From NCBI RefSeq assembly GCF_003852895.1, contig NZ_QUSW01000008.1, forward strand, positions 186,001 through 250,000: DNA of 64,000 nt. The letters run 5' to 3'. The translations under genes were made by a program, and so were the position numbers. Shown here one piece after another: positions 25,948 to 33,916 of the stretch (position 1 is the stretch's first letter; each line of letters opens with the position of its first letter). The notes under the pieces were generated by a model. The model saw only the letters and a program-made list of their open reading frames with translations. It ran no database searches and was not told the DNA's origin. Origin of the DNA: Rhizobacter terrae. GTDB taxonomy: Bacteria; Pseudomonadota; Gammaproteobacteria; Burkholderiales; Burkholderiaceae_C.

Positions 25948-26040
25948 GGAGCTGTGACCGAGAGGCCGAAGGTGCTCCCCTGCTAAGGGAGTATGCGGGC
26001 AAAACCTGCATCGAGGGTTCGAATCCCTCCGGCTCCGCCA
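25948..26040 (+). tRNA. tRNA-Ser(GCU)
   Basis: The 93-nt sequence folds as a class II tRNA. The 7-bp acceptor stem (GGAGCTG with CGGCTCC) contains one G-U pair. The anticodon stem CTCCC/GGGAG holds a 7-nt loop CTGCTAA with anticodon GCT at 25982-25984, which reads AGC and AGU. A long variable arm (tatgcgggcaaaacctgcatc) and a T arm GAGGGTTCGAATCCCTC follow, and the CCA end is encoded. It follows lysC as in other Comamonadaceae. Confidence 0.97.
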
Positions 26041-26052
26041 ACCATCTATGTC

Positions 26053-26085
26053 AAACGGGTCCCTTTGGGGCCCGTTTTTCTTTTT
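26053..26085 (+). terminator. Rho-independent terminator after tRNA-Ser
   Basis: An 11-bp stem (26053-26063 with 26067-26077, one G-U pair, loop TTT) is followed by TTCTTTTT. It lies 12 bp after the tRNA end. Confidence 0.92.
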
Positions 26086-26110
26086 GTGCTTTCGCGTTCT
26101 GTTCGGTTGG

Positions 26111-26210
26111 GCAAAGGTGCGGGTGGGTGAGGCGCGCTGCTCCGCTCATGTCGCCCGGCCCTCCTCCTTTACTTCGCTACGCAGCGCACCTCACCCACCC
26201 GCACCTTTGC
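26111..26210. repeat. Long inverted repeat, 30-bp arms
   Basis: Left arm 26111-26140 and right arm 26181-26210 are reverse complements at 29 of 30 positions, around a 40-bp spacer. The arms start GCAAAGGTGCGGGTGGGTGA. Transcribed, it would form a very stable hairpin. It is not followed by a T-run. It may be a dispersed non-autonomous element of this lineage. Confidence 0.9.
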
Positions 26211-26256
26211 TGCTGCGACATTGGGCTTCGCGTCACGCAAACCCACCGCCACTTGA

Positions 26257-26487
26257 GCGGCAGGCGGCATGGGTAAGAGGCTCCGTGTGTGGCGGCGAGC
26301 AGCGCAGCACCGAGGGGTGGCGTGCGTAGCACGCTTCGTCCTCTGACTCACGGGGACTGTTTGACCAGAGCGCACCGAAGGGGCGCGGCGGGAGTTTCCC
26401 CGTGCACCCCTCGGTGTGAGCAGCGCAGCGAAGTCGGCCGGAGGCCGACCGCCACAGTCGGAGCCTCTTACCCATGCCGCCTGCCGC
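26257..26487. repeat. Large imperfect inverted repeat
   Basis: The left arm (26257-26319) and right arm (26405-26487) are reverse complements in two blocks. The outer block starts GCGGCAGGCGGCATGGGTAA and is near perfect over about 29 bp, and the inner block holds CGAGGGGTG and its partner CACCCCTCG. The right arm carries an extra short palindrome, CGGCCGGAGGCCG. Inside, CACGGGGA and TCCCCGTG give a smaller hairpin. No transposase is present. Confidence 0.85.
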
Positions 26488-26559
26488 GGCCCCATCACAC
26501 CTGCACACAAATATTCCCAAGCGCGGACAAAGTCTCCGGGTTTTCCCGTTTCCAAATTT

Positions 26560-26573
26560 TGGAAGCGATTCCA
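26560..26573. promoter_or_regulatory. LacI-type operator, distal
   Basis: TGGAAGCGATTCCA fits the general LacI/GalR-family operator pattern with a central CG and 5-bp outer arms. It lies 151 bp before the beta-helix gene start. Its centre is 33 bp (about three helical turns) from the next palindrome. An overlapping palindrome, TTCCAAATTTTGGAA, spans 26550-26564. Confidence 0.55.
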
Positions 26574-26592
26574 CAATCCGCACCCAGACAGA

Positions 26593-26606
26593 CGAAAGCG
26601 CTTTCG
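26593..26606. promoter_or_regulatory. LacI-type operator, proximal
   Basis: CGAAAGCGCTTTCG is a perfect 14-bp palindrome with the GAAAGCGCTTTC core known from LacI/CcpA-type operators of sugar-use genes. It lies 118 bp before the ATG of a secreted carbohydrate-related protein. No LacI-family regulator gene is in the window. Confidence 0.65.
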
Positions 26607-26723
26607 AGGTCCGAGGTTGAACGGCGCTGGCGGCTGAGGCTGGCGCCGCGTCACGCCCCCCAATGACGAACGCCGTTCCGTGGTGCCCACGCAGTGGCAC
26701 GACAACCGAGGAGACGAAGCGAA

Positions 26724-29075
26724 ATGTTCCGAGAACTTCCCAGCGGGGATGGCCGCAGGCTGCGGCATGCCCCGAGCATCCGTTCATGGGCCTGGCTGTG
26801 GGCCTGCATGGCCTTCGTGCTGTCCATGGTGGCGCTGCCCGCGCGCGCCGCAGACTACACGCAAGGTGTCGCCGTGTCCGGCAACACTGCCACCATCTGG
26901 TTCAAGTCCAACGTCAGCACGACGTGGGTGGACGTGCACTACACCGTCAACGGCGGGGGCCAGCTCAACGTGCGGATGACGTATTCGTCCGCCAATGCCC
27001 GCTACGAGCAACCAGTGACGGCGCCCAGCGGCACGGTGCTGAACTACTCGTTCACCTACAACAACGGCACGCCGGCCTACGACACGCCGAGCTTCAGCTA
27101 CACCGTTGGGACGACGCAGCCACCCACCGGCACCATCTGCTTCTATGAGAACGCCAACTACGGGGGCGCCTCGTTCTGCGCGGACGCCAGCAGCTCGTGG
27201 GTAGGCTCGACGTGGAATGACCGCGTGTCGTCGGTGAAGGTCACCAGCGGCTATGCAGTCGACCTCTACAACGACATCAACTACGGCGGCAGCACCGTGC
27301 GGCTCACGGCGGACACGCCCAACCTGGTGTCGCTGAACTTCAACGACATCATGTCGTCGTTCAAGGTGGGAACGAACAGCACGCTGCCCACCTCCGACAC
27401 GCCGGACTTCGGCCCCAACGTGTCCGTCTTCGACACGAGCACGCCGATCTCCACCATCCAGTCCAAGCTGGATGCGGCGTTCAATGCGCAGCTGCTGAGC
27501 CCGACCGCGCAGTTCGGCACCCAGCGCTACACCTTCATGTTCAAGCCGGGCCAGTACAACGGCGTGTTCGCGAACCTGGGCTTCTACACCTCCGTCGTGG
27601 GCCTGGGCCAGAATCCGGATGACGTGCGCCTGCAAGGCACGTTGAACGTGGACAGCGGCTGGAACTACGGCGACACGGCGAACGCCACGCAGAACTTCTG
27701 GCGCTCGGCCGAGAACGTCTCGTTGGTGCCCAACGGCGGCACCAACCGCTGGGCGGTGTCGCAGGCCGCACCCATGCGCCGAATCCACATCATCGGCAAC
27801 CTGCATCTGGGGCCGTCCAACCAGGGCAACGGCCAGGGCTACTCCAGCGGCGGCTACATCGCCGACAGCAAGGTCGACGGTTCCATCTCGTCGGGCTCGC
27901 AGCAGCAGTGGTACACGCGGGACAGCAACATCGGCATCTGGTACGACGGTGTGTGGAACATGGTGTTCTCCGGCGTCGTCGGCGGCCCGGCCACCACCTT
28001 CCCGTCGCCGCCGCACACCGCGCTGGCCACTACGCCGGTGTCGCGCGAGAAGCCCTACCTGTACGTCGATGGCGCCGGCAAGTACCGCGTGTTCGTGCCT
28101 TCGCTGCGCACGAACTCGTCGGGCGCCACCTGGGCCAATGGTGCGACCCCGGGCACGTCGATCCCGATGAGCCAGTTCTATGTCGCCAAGCCCAGCGACA
28201 GCACCGCCACGCTGAACCTGGCCCTGTCGCAAGGGCTGAACCTGTTCTTCACGCCGGGCACCTACCACCTGAGCGAGACGATCCGCGTGACGCGCGCCAA
28301 CACCGTCGTGCTGGGCATCGGCTTCCCGACGCTCGTGCCCGACAACGGCGTGGATGCGATGACCGTGTCCGACGTGGATGGCGTGAAGGTGGCCGGCCTG
28401 CTGTTCGATGCCGGCACCGTCAACAGCCAGGCGTTGCTGACCATCGGCGCCGCCGGCTCGACGGCCAGCCATGCCGCCAACCCGACCACCGTGCAGGACG
28501 TGTACTTCCGCATTGGCGGCGCGGTGGCCGGCAAGGCGACCAACAGCCTGGTGGTGAACAGCAGCAACACCATCGTTGACCACATCTGGGCCTGGCGTGC
28601 CGACCACGGCAGCGCGCCCACGGGCTGGACGGTGAACACCGCCGACACCGGCTTGCTGGTGAACGGCAACAACGTGCTGGCCACCGGCCTCTTCGTCGAG
28701 CACTACCAGAAGTACAACGTGGTGTGGAACGGGCAGGGCGGCAAGACCATCTTCTTCCAGAACGAGATGCCCTACGACCCGCCCAGCCAGGCCACCTGGC
28801 GCAGCGGCGCGAACGGCTATGCCGCCTACAAGGTGGCCGACTCGGTGACCTCCCATGAGGCCTGGGGACTGGGCAGCTACTGCTACTTCAACGTGAACCC
28901 GTCCATCCACGCGGATCGCGGCTTCGAGGTGCCCAACAACGCGAACGTGAAGTTCCACAGCGTCTTCACGGTGTCGCTGGGTGGCGTGGGCGTGATCGAC
29001 CACGTGATCAACAACACCGGCGGGCCGGCGCAAGGCACGTCCACCATCCCGGTGAACGTCGTCAGCTTCCCCTGA
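26724..29075 (+). CDS. Secreted beta-helix protein with CBM-like and crystallin-like domains
   Basis: This 783-residue protein begins with a long signal peptide (core WLWACMAFVLSMVALPARA, cleavage near AADYTQ). Residues about 42-125 (YTQGVAVSGNTATIWFKSN, WVDVHYTVNGGGQ) look like a beta-1,3-glucan-binding CBM56-type module. Residues about 135-215 (CFYENANYGGASFC, then LYNDINYGGS) are a beta/gamma-crystallin Greek-key pair. The remaining 550 residues resemble parallel beta-helix proteins of actinobacteria and fungi, often misnamed adenylyl cyclase, with TADTGLLVNGNNV and VADSVTSHEAWGLGSYCYFN. It probably acts on or binds an extracellular polysaccharide; the catalytic activity is unknown. I chose the ATG at 26724, which follows GAGGAG; an ATG at 26694 is less likely. 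Confidence 0.75.
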   Translation: MFRELPSGDGRRLRHAPSIRSWAWLWACMAFVLSMVALPARAADYTQGVAVSGNTATIWFKSNVSTTWVDVHYTVNGGGQLNVRMTYSSANARYEQPVTAPSGTVLNYSFTYNNGTPAYDTPSFSYTVGTTQPPTGTICFYENANYGGASFCADASSSWVGSTWNDRVSSVKVTSGYAVDLYNDINYGGSTVRLTADTPNLVSLNFNDIMSSFKVGTNSTLPTSDTPDFGPNVSVFDTSTPISTIQSKLDAAFNAQLLSPTAQFGTQRYTFMFKPGQYNGVFANLGFYTSVVGLGQNPDDVRLQGTLNVDSGWNYGDTANATQNFWRSAENVSLVPNGGTNRWAVSQAAPMRRIHIIGNLHLGPSNQGNGQGYSSGGYIADSKVDGSISSGSQQQWYTRDSNIGIWYDGVWNMVFSGVVGGPATTFPSPPHTALATTPVSREKPYLYVDGAGKYRVFVPSLRTNSSGATWANGATPGTSIPMSQFYVAKPSDSTATLNLALSQGLNLFFTPGTYHLSETIRVTRANTVVLGIGFPTLVPDNGVDAMTVSDVDGVKVAGLLFDAGTVNSQALLTIGAAGSTASHAANPTTVQDVYFRIGGAVAGKATNSLVVNSSNTIVDHIWAWRADHGSAPTGWTVNTADTGLLVNGNNVLATGLFVEHYQKYNVVWNGQGGKTIFFQNEMPYDPPSQATWRSGANGYAAYKVADSVTSHEAWGLGSYCYFNVNPSIHADRGFEVPNNANVKFHSVFTVSLGGVGVIDHVINNTGGPAQGTSTIPVNVVSFP

Positions 29076-29114
29076 CGATGGCCAGTTGACCCGGGTCCCA
29101 CCGGCCCGGCAGGC

Positions 29115-29150
29115 AAGGCCCATCGCCCACAAGGCGATGGGCCTTTGTCT
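29115..29150 (+). terminator. Rho-independent terminator after beta-helix gene
   Basis: The 13-bp stem AAGGCCCATCGCC (29115-29127) pairs with GGCGATGGGCCTT (29133-29145) around a 5-nt loop, and TGTCTTT follows. It also separates the convergent PEP-CTERM gene, which ends at 29166. Confidence 0.9.
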
Positions 29151-29165
29151 TTGGCGAGAGCGGGT

Positions 29166-30035
29166 TCAGTCCTTGCGCTGGCGCCTGGCCTTCCAGCCGA
29201 CGAGGCCGAGACCGCCGAGGATCAGCGCGTAGGTTTCCGGCTCGGGCACGGCACCCACGCCGCCGCCCGAAGCCGTGAGGCCGGCCACCGCGTCGATCTC
29301 ATCGTCGTCGCCGAAGTACGGACGCAAGGCCTGAGACCCCACCGCGGCCACCGAGACGTAGCGGAAGGTCGCGGTCGGGTCCGACAAGGTCCACACCGTG
29401 GTGAAGCCATCTGCCAGCGCGGTGGAGTCGGCCTCCCAGCCTTGCATGTAGACCTCGCTCAGCGTGGCCAGGTGCCAGTCCGACAGGCTGGAGGAGGTCG
29501 GATCGTTGCCGAGGTAGACCGTGTACTCCACCACCTCGTAGGGCAGCGGGCCATGGTCGACGATGGGGAACACCACCGCCTTGTTGGCAGCGCCGCCCAG
29601 GTCGAAGATGTTGCCGGTCCAGGGCTTGTCGTCCGAGGGCTTGTCGCTCAGGCTGCCCGCGCTGTTCTGGATCCACGAATAGTCACGCGCGTTGCCCGGG
29701 TTGGCGACCAGCGACGGCTGGGTGTAGCCGTAGGTCATCTTGTTGATGGTCGTGCCGTTGCCCGTGACGTTCTCATGTCCTGCGACCAGGCTGCCAAAGA
29801 TGAGGCCGCTCGGGTCCGTCCAGGTGCCGGTGCTGATGTGAAGCTGGCCGGCGCCGCTGCCCACCGAGAAGCCCAGGTCGGCGAAGGTATGCGCGCTGGC
29901 GCCCTGGAACATCGTGTCGTAGTCGGGGTCTCCGGGGCCGGAAATGAACGCCGCGCCGGCCAACGGACTGAGGCCGAGCAGGGACAGTGCAATCGAGCCC
30001 GCGCGAGCGGCTCGATGCAGACGATCGATGGTCAT
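29166..30035 (-). CDS. PEP-CTERM sorting domain protein
   Basis: This 289-residue exported protein has a signal peptide (AGSIALSLLGLSPLAGAA) and a C-terminal PEP-CTERM signal: VPEPETYALILGGLGLVGWKARRQRKD contains the PEP motif, a hydrophobic helix and an Arg-rich end. This signal is recognised by an exosortase in species that make exopolysaccharide or biofilm. The middle is a beta-rich domain without a named family. The ATG at 30035 follows GGAGG; a longer frame upstream is not likely. No exosortase or export gene is in the window. Confidence 0.85.
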   Translation of the reverse strand: MTIDRLHRAARAGSIALSLLGLSPLAGAAFISGPGDPDYDTMFQGASAHTFADLGFSVGSGAGQLHISTGTWTDPSGLIFGSLVAGHENVTGNGTTINKMTYGYTQPSLVANPGNARDYSWIQNSAGSLSDKPSDDKPWTGNIFDLGGAANKAVVFPIVDHGPLPYEVVEYTVYLGNDPTSSSLSDWHLATLSEVYMQGWEADSTALADGFTTVWTLSDPTATFRYVSVAAVGSQALRPYFGDDDEIDAVAGLTASGGGVGAVPEPETYALILGGLGLVGWKARRQRKD

Positions 30036-30190
30036 GGTGTCCTCCAGTGGAGAAGGTGCCTGGATGGCAACTGCTTGTGCGCGGGCGACACAACCCGGGA
30101 GCTCGATCCGCCCGCCAGATCGCCTGCGGAAAATGCGCCGAATCGGCAGTGCGGGCAACCCCCCGAACTTGGGGGTGGGTCAGGTGATGC
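30036..30190. promoter_or_regulatory. Region upstream of PEP-CTERM gene with GC palindrome
   Basis: CCCCC (30160-30164) and GGGGG (30171-30175) form a short inverted repeat with a 6-nt spacer, about 130 bp before the PEP-CTERM start. The spacing suits a two-fold regulator such as a LuxR-type response regulator, or the hairpin may end the gene to the right. Evidence is the symmetry only. Confidence 0.35.
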
Positions 30191-32695
30191 TCAGGCGACC
30201 AGGTCCTGAGGGGCGGTGGCGATGTGGTCTTCTCCGAGGTCTCGCCACATCTGCGCGGGCGAACCCAGCGCGAAGCCCTGCGCGCAGTCCACGCCCACCG
30301 CACGCAGGCGGCGCAAGGTGTCGGCGTCTTCCACCAGCGGCGCGATGACCACGAGGTTCAGCGCGTGGGCCAGCCCGGTCATGGCGCGCAGCAGGGGCTC
30401 GCCCAGCTCGTCGCCCTGCAGGCTTTGCACGATGTCGCCATCGAACTTCACCGCGCCCAGGGGCAGGCGGCGCAGGTCGTCCAGCGCGACGAAGCCCCGT
30501 CCGTAGCCATCCATTACCAATGTGAGGCCCAGGCGCGTCAGCTCGCGCAGCTCGGGCAGCAGCGTGGCCAGGCGGTGGGGGCCGTCCTGGTCCTTGAGTT
30601 CCAGGCAGAGCTGGCCGGGCGCGAACATGCCGCGGCGCAGCAGGTTCGACAAGCGGGCGCGGTAGCCGGGGTCCATCAGCGAGGACGTGGCCACGTTCAC
30701 GTGCAGCCGTGCACCCTGCGGGGGGCGACGATGCGTCATCAGCGAGGCGAGGTGATCCAGCACCCAGGTGTCCAGCGCCGGCATCAGTTCGAAGCGCTCG
30801 GCCTGCGGCAAGAAGGCGCAGGGCGCGAGCGGCGCGCTGGCATCCACCAGGCGCAGGAACACTTCGTAGCCGTAGAGCACGGGCCGGGTGAGGTCCAGGA
30901 TAGGCTGGAACTGCAGCGAGAAGTCGCCCGCCGCCAGTGCCCTGCGCAGCCGTTCGGACCACGACTGCTCCAGGCTGGCCAGCATCTCCGCATCGTCGTT
31001 GGCATCGAACATGTGGATGCGGTTGCGGCCATGGCGCTTGGCGATCTGGCAGGCCGCATCCGCGCAGTTCATGGCATGCGCCGGCGTGAGCGTGTGGCGG
31101 TTCAGCCGCGCGATGCCCACGCTGCCGGAGACCTCGAAGGCGCGGCCTTCGTAGATGAAGTTCGTCTCGTCGAGGATGGTGCGGAACTGTTCGGCCAGCG
31201 AGGCGATGTGCGCCTCATCGACGTTGCGCAGCAGCACCGCGAATTCGTCGCCCGACAGCCGCGCCACCAGGTCGGACTGCCGCGAGCGGGACTTCAGCTT
31301 CTGGCCGATGCTGGTGAGCAGCGCATCGCCTGCCGCATGGCCGGCGGTGTCGTTGACGTGCTTGAAGCGGTCCAGGTCGATGAACAGCAAGGCGGAGCGC
31401 TCGGCGCTGCGCTTGAGCCGCAGCAATTCCTGCTCCAGTGCGTTCTCGAAGTACGCGCGGTTGTACAGCTTGGTGAGGTGGTCGTGGTGCAGCTGCCATT
31501 GCAGCTCGGCCTCGAAGCGCTTGCGCTCGGCGATGTCGCGGAAGGCGACCACCGCCCCCACGCAGTCGCCGTCGCGGTATTGCGGCCGCACGGTGCATTC
31601 GACGCTGAAGGCATGGCCATCGGCGCGCCAGAACACCGTCTCCCAGTTGCTCAGCGAATCGCCCAGTTCATAGGCCTGCTGCAGGAAGCAGGTGTCAGGC
31701 GGGATGGGCTTGCCGCGCTCGTCGGCGAAGTGGATCTTCTGGTGCGCCAGCATGCCCACCACGCGCTCGGCATCGGGCCACTGCAGCAGGCGCAGCGCGG
31801 CAGGGTTGACGAAGGTGATGTGGCCTTCGCGGTCCACACCGTACACGCCATCGCCCACCGAGCCGAGGATGAGCTCCAGCCGCATGCGTTCGCCTTCGAG
31901 CCGCAGCTCGCGCTCGCGCAGCGTGGCCATGCTGTGCACGCGGGCGAGGAAGAGCTCGTTGGACTCGGTCTTGAACATGCACTCGCTCGCGCCGGCGGCC
32001 AGGCAGTCGCTGATCAGGCCGTCTTCGTAGGAGCCGGTGAGGATGGCCAGCGTGAGGTCGCGGGTGGCGGGCAGCTCGCGCAGGGCATGGCACAGCTGCG
32101 CGCCGTTCATGCCGGGCATGTAGTAGTCGACGATGGCGAGGTCGAAGCGCTCGGTGCCCTTCACCACCTCCAGCGCCGCCTCGGCACTGTCGCAGGCGGT
32201 GACGGCGTAGCCATGGCTCTTGAGCAGCCGCTGGTAGGTCACGCGGCTGGTGCGCGAATCGTCCACCAGCAGGATCTTCAGGCCCCCACCGGCAGAGGGC
32301 GTGCGGCGGCGGGTTTCGCGCGCCACCTGCGCCAGCAGGCCGCGGGTGAGGCGGGGGGCTTCGGCATGGCGGTCCCAGGGCAGGGCGAGGCTGTAGGGGC
32401 GCTCGTGGATGCCCGATTCGTCCAGCGGCTCGAAGTCCGAGTGCACCAGCATCGCCGCCACGCGCTGGCAGTCGGCCTGGCCCAGGCGCCGCATGAGGGC
32501 CTGCCGCACGGCGGGCTTGGCGGTGGACCAACCGATGAGCACCCCCGACAGGCCGTGCGATACCTCACGGTCCAGGTCGGCCAGGGCGGCCTCGTCCGCG
32601 GGCACCGAGTGCACGTCGAAGCTGTGCCGAAGCAGCAGCTTTTCCATGCCGCGGCGCAATGTGGGAGACGACTCGATCAACAGCAGGCGGTGCAT
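30191..32695 (-). CDS. REC-PAS-GGDEF-EAL protein with degenerate output motifs
   Basis: This 834-residue soluble protein has a degenerate receiver-like part (1-125), a receiver domain (138-255, phospho-acceptor D190 in VDYYMPGMNG), a PAS domain (270-390), a GGDEF domain (400-565) and an EAL domain (585-825). The cyclase motif reads SGDEF (481-485), and an RxxD inhibitory site is present (RQSD, 472-475). In the EAL domain the signature reads EVF (611-613), the paired aspartates are M728-D729, and the AEGVE block is APLVE. The cyclase may still work, but the phosphodiesterase is probably inactive and may bind cyclic di-GMP. It is probably regulated by a kinase elsewhere. Confidence 0.9.
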   Translation of the reverse strand: MHRLLLIESSPTLRRGMEKLLLRHSFDVHSVPADEAALADLDREVSHGLSGVLIGWSTAKPAVRQALMRRLGQADCQRVAAMLVHSDFEPLDESGIHERPYSLALPWDRHAEAPRLTRGLLAQVARETRRRTPSAGGGLKILLVDDSRTSRVTYQRLLKSHGYAVTACDSAEAALEVVKGTERFDLAIVDYYMPGMNGAQLCHALRELPATRDLTLAILTGSYEDGLISDCLAAGASECMFKTESNELFLARVHSMATLRERELRLEGERMRLELILGSVGDGVYGVDREGHITFVNPAALRLLQWPDAERVVGMLAHQKIHFADERGKPIPPDTCFLQQAYELGDSLSNWETVFWRADGHAFSVECTVRPQYRDGDCVGAVVAFRDIAERKRFEAELQWQLHHDHLTKLYNRAYFENALEQELLRLKRSAERSALLFIDLDRFKHVNDTAGHAAGDALLTSIGQKLKSRSRQSDLVARLSGDEFAVLLRNVDEAHIASLAEQFRTILDETNFIYEGRAFEVSGSVGIARLNRHTLTPAHAMNCADAACQIAKRHGRNRIHMFDANDDAEMLASLEQSWSERLRRALAAGDFSLQFQPILDLTRPVLYGYEVFLRLVDASAPLAPCAFLPQAERFELMPALDTWVLDHLASLMTHRRPPQGARLHVNVATSSLMDPGYRARLSNLLRRGMFAPGQLCLELKDQDGPHRLATLLPELRELTRLGLTLVMDGYGRGFVALDDLRRLPLGAVKFDGDIVQSLQGDELGEPLLRAMTGLAHALNLVVIAPLVEDADTLRRLRAVGVDCAQGFALGSPAQMWRDLGEDHIATAPQDLVA

Positions 32696-32876
32696 GTGGG
32701 GTCCGCGCTATGCCGTGGGCTTTTGTTGTGGGAACGAAAAGCCAGTGTCTCATGTCACTGGCGCCGATGGAGTGGGGATTTGCGCCGCGGATCAATACCG
32801 GCCTGCACCGAGGGCAAAGCCGAGAACAATTCCTCGATCGCGTTGTTGCCGGCCGGCAGGCGCAGAATGCGCCGCC

Positions 32877-33506
32877 ATGTACACCCTCTTCGGAACCCAG
32901 GGCTCGGGCTCGGCCGCCATCGAGGTGGCGCTGGAGGCGGCACAGGCGCCATTCCGCGTGGTCAGGGCTTCGTCGTGGGAGCCCGATTCGGCCCTGAGCA
33001 AGCTGCGGCAGGCCAACCCGCTGGTGCAGATTCCCACCTTGCAACTGCCCGACGGCAGCGTGCTCACCGAGAGCGCGGCCATCCTCATCCACCTGGGGCT
33101 GGAGTTTCCGCAGTCGCACATCCTGCCGCCGGACCACGCCATGCGCTCGCAGGCCATTCGCGGGCTGGTGTTCATCGCGGCGAATTGCTATTCGGCGGTG
33201 AGCGTGACGGACTACCCCGAGCGCTGGTGCGTGGACATCGACGAATCGGCCCGCCAGCGCATCGGCCGCGGCGCGCGCGACCAGCTGCACCGCTGCTGGG
33301 AGATCTTCGCCGACACCTTCCCGGCGCGGCCTTTCCTGAACGGAGAAGCGCCGGGCGGGCTGGACTTCCTGGCGGCCGTCGTGTCGAAGTGGTCAGGCAC
33401 GCGGGCCCACCTGAAGGCCACGCGGCCGGAGTTCATCAAGGCGCTTCAGCGCATCGAGCAGCATCCGCTGGTGGCGCCGGTATTCGCACGGCATTGGCCC
33501 GGCTGA
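32877..33506 (+). CDS. Glutathione S-transferase family protein
   Basis: This 209-residue protein has a thioredoxin-like N-terminal domain (1-80, with NPLVQIPTLQLPDGSVLTESAAIL, holding the cis-proline and the glutathione-gamma-glutamyl contact) and an all-helical C-terminal domain. The usual catalytic Tyr, Ser or Cys near residue 10 is replaced by the stretch GTQGSGSAAIEV, where serine is the likely residue. Substrate unknown. It is divergent from the GGDEF-EAL gene and converges on two small genes. Confidence 0.88.
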   Translation: MYTLFGTQGSGSAAIEVALEAAQAPFRVVRASSWEPDSALSKLRQANPLVQIPTLQLPDGSVLTESAAILIHLGLEFPQSHILPPDHAMRSQAIRGLVFIAANCYSAVSVTDYPERWCVDIDESARQRIGRGARDQLHRCWEIFADTFPARPFLNGEAPGGLDFLAAVVSKWSGTRAHLKATRPEFIKALQRIEQHPLVAPVFARHWPG

Positions 33507-33513
33507 GCCGCGG

Positions 33514-33720
33514 TCAGTGCGCGCGGAATTCCCGCCACGACGCGGCTTCCAGTTCGGCGGCCTCGAAGGGGGTGAGGTCGCAGCACTCGATCCACATCAC
33601 GGCCGCCAGTTCGCGGCGCACGTCTTCACTGATCTCGGGCCGAAGGGTTTCCAGGTAGCGGGCGAACAGGTCCTGCCAGGGCCTTTGCGGCATGCTGGGG
33701 TAGCTGGTCCAGACGGCCAT
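33514..33720 (-). CDS. Small hypothetical protein
   Basis: This 68-residue protein is acidic and aromatic-rich, with WTSYPSMPQRPWQDLFARYL at the start and two adjacent cysteines (WIECCDL). No signal peptide or membrane helix is present. The start at 33720 lies 1 bp after the stop of the next small gene, so the two form a translationally coupled pair. I recognise no family. Confidence 0.55.
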   Translation of the reverse strand: MAVWTSYPSMPQRPWQDLFARYLETLRPEISEDVRRELAAVMWIECCDLTPFEAAELEAASWREFRAH

Positions 33721-33721
33721 C

Positions 33722-33916
33722 TCAAGCCTCCAGGGGCATTCGGAACAGGTCGTCGGCGAGCTGCTCCGGGCAGCCCTGGCCGCCGAAGGATGCATGCAGC
33801 TCACGGGCCAGCTCGGCCGCTTCCTGCGGGGTCACGATGCGGTGCCTGAGCAGTTGCTGCGCACAACGGTCGACCCAGGCGCTGGATGCCGGATGTGCGT
33901 GTTGGAGTTCTGTCAT
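33722..33916 (-). CDS. Small hypothetical protein
   Basis: This 64-residue, helical, soluble-looking protein (HRIVTPQEAAELARELHASF as core) has an acidic end. GGAGG lies before the ATG at 33916. It is coupled to the 68-residue gene behind it. No function can be assigned. Confidence 0.6.
   Translation of the reverse strand: MTELQHAHPASSAWVDRCAQQLLRHRIVTPQEAAELARELHASFGGQGCPEQLADDLFRMPLEA

Larger units (their letters stand above)
26041..26723. other. Gene-free accessory stretch with repeats and operators
   Basis: This 683-bp region between tRNA-Ser and the beta-helix gene has no convincing gene on either strand; open frames here are low in normal codon structure and change across the inverted repeats. 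It holds the tRNA terminator, two long inverted repeats (26111-26210 and 26257-26487) and two LacI-type palindromes (26560-26573 and 26593-26606). Base composition is uneven, with an A/T-richer part at 26500-26590. Confidence 0.75.

Noticed and set aside
26169-26787. Several open frames of 120-200 codons between tRNA-Ser and the beta-helix gene on both strands.
   Set aside because: They run through both arms of inverted repeats, have no normal codon pattern and no homology I recognise.
30064-30080. TGGCAACTGCTTGTG resembles a sigma-54 promoter upstream of the PEP-CTERM gene.
   Set aside because: It points away from the gene and the spacing between the two conserved parts is one base short.
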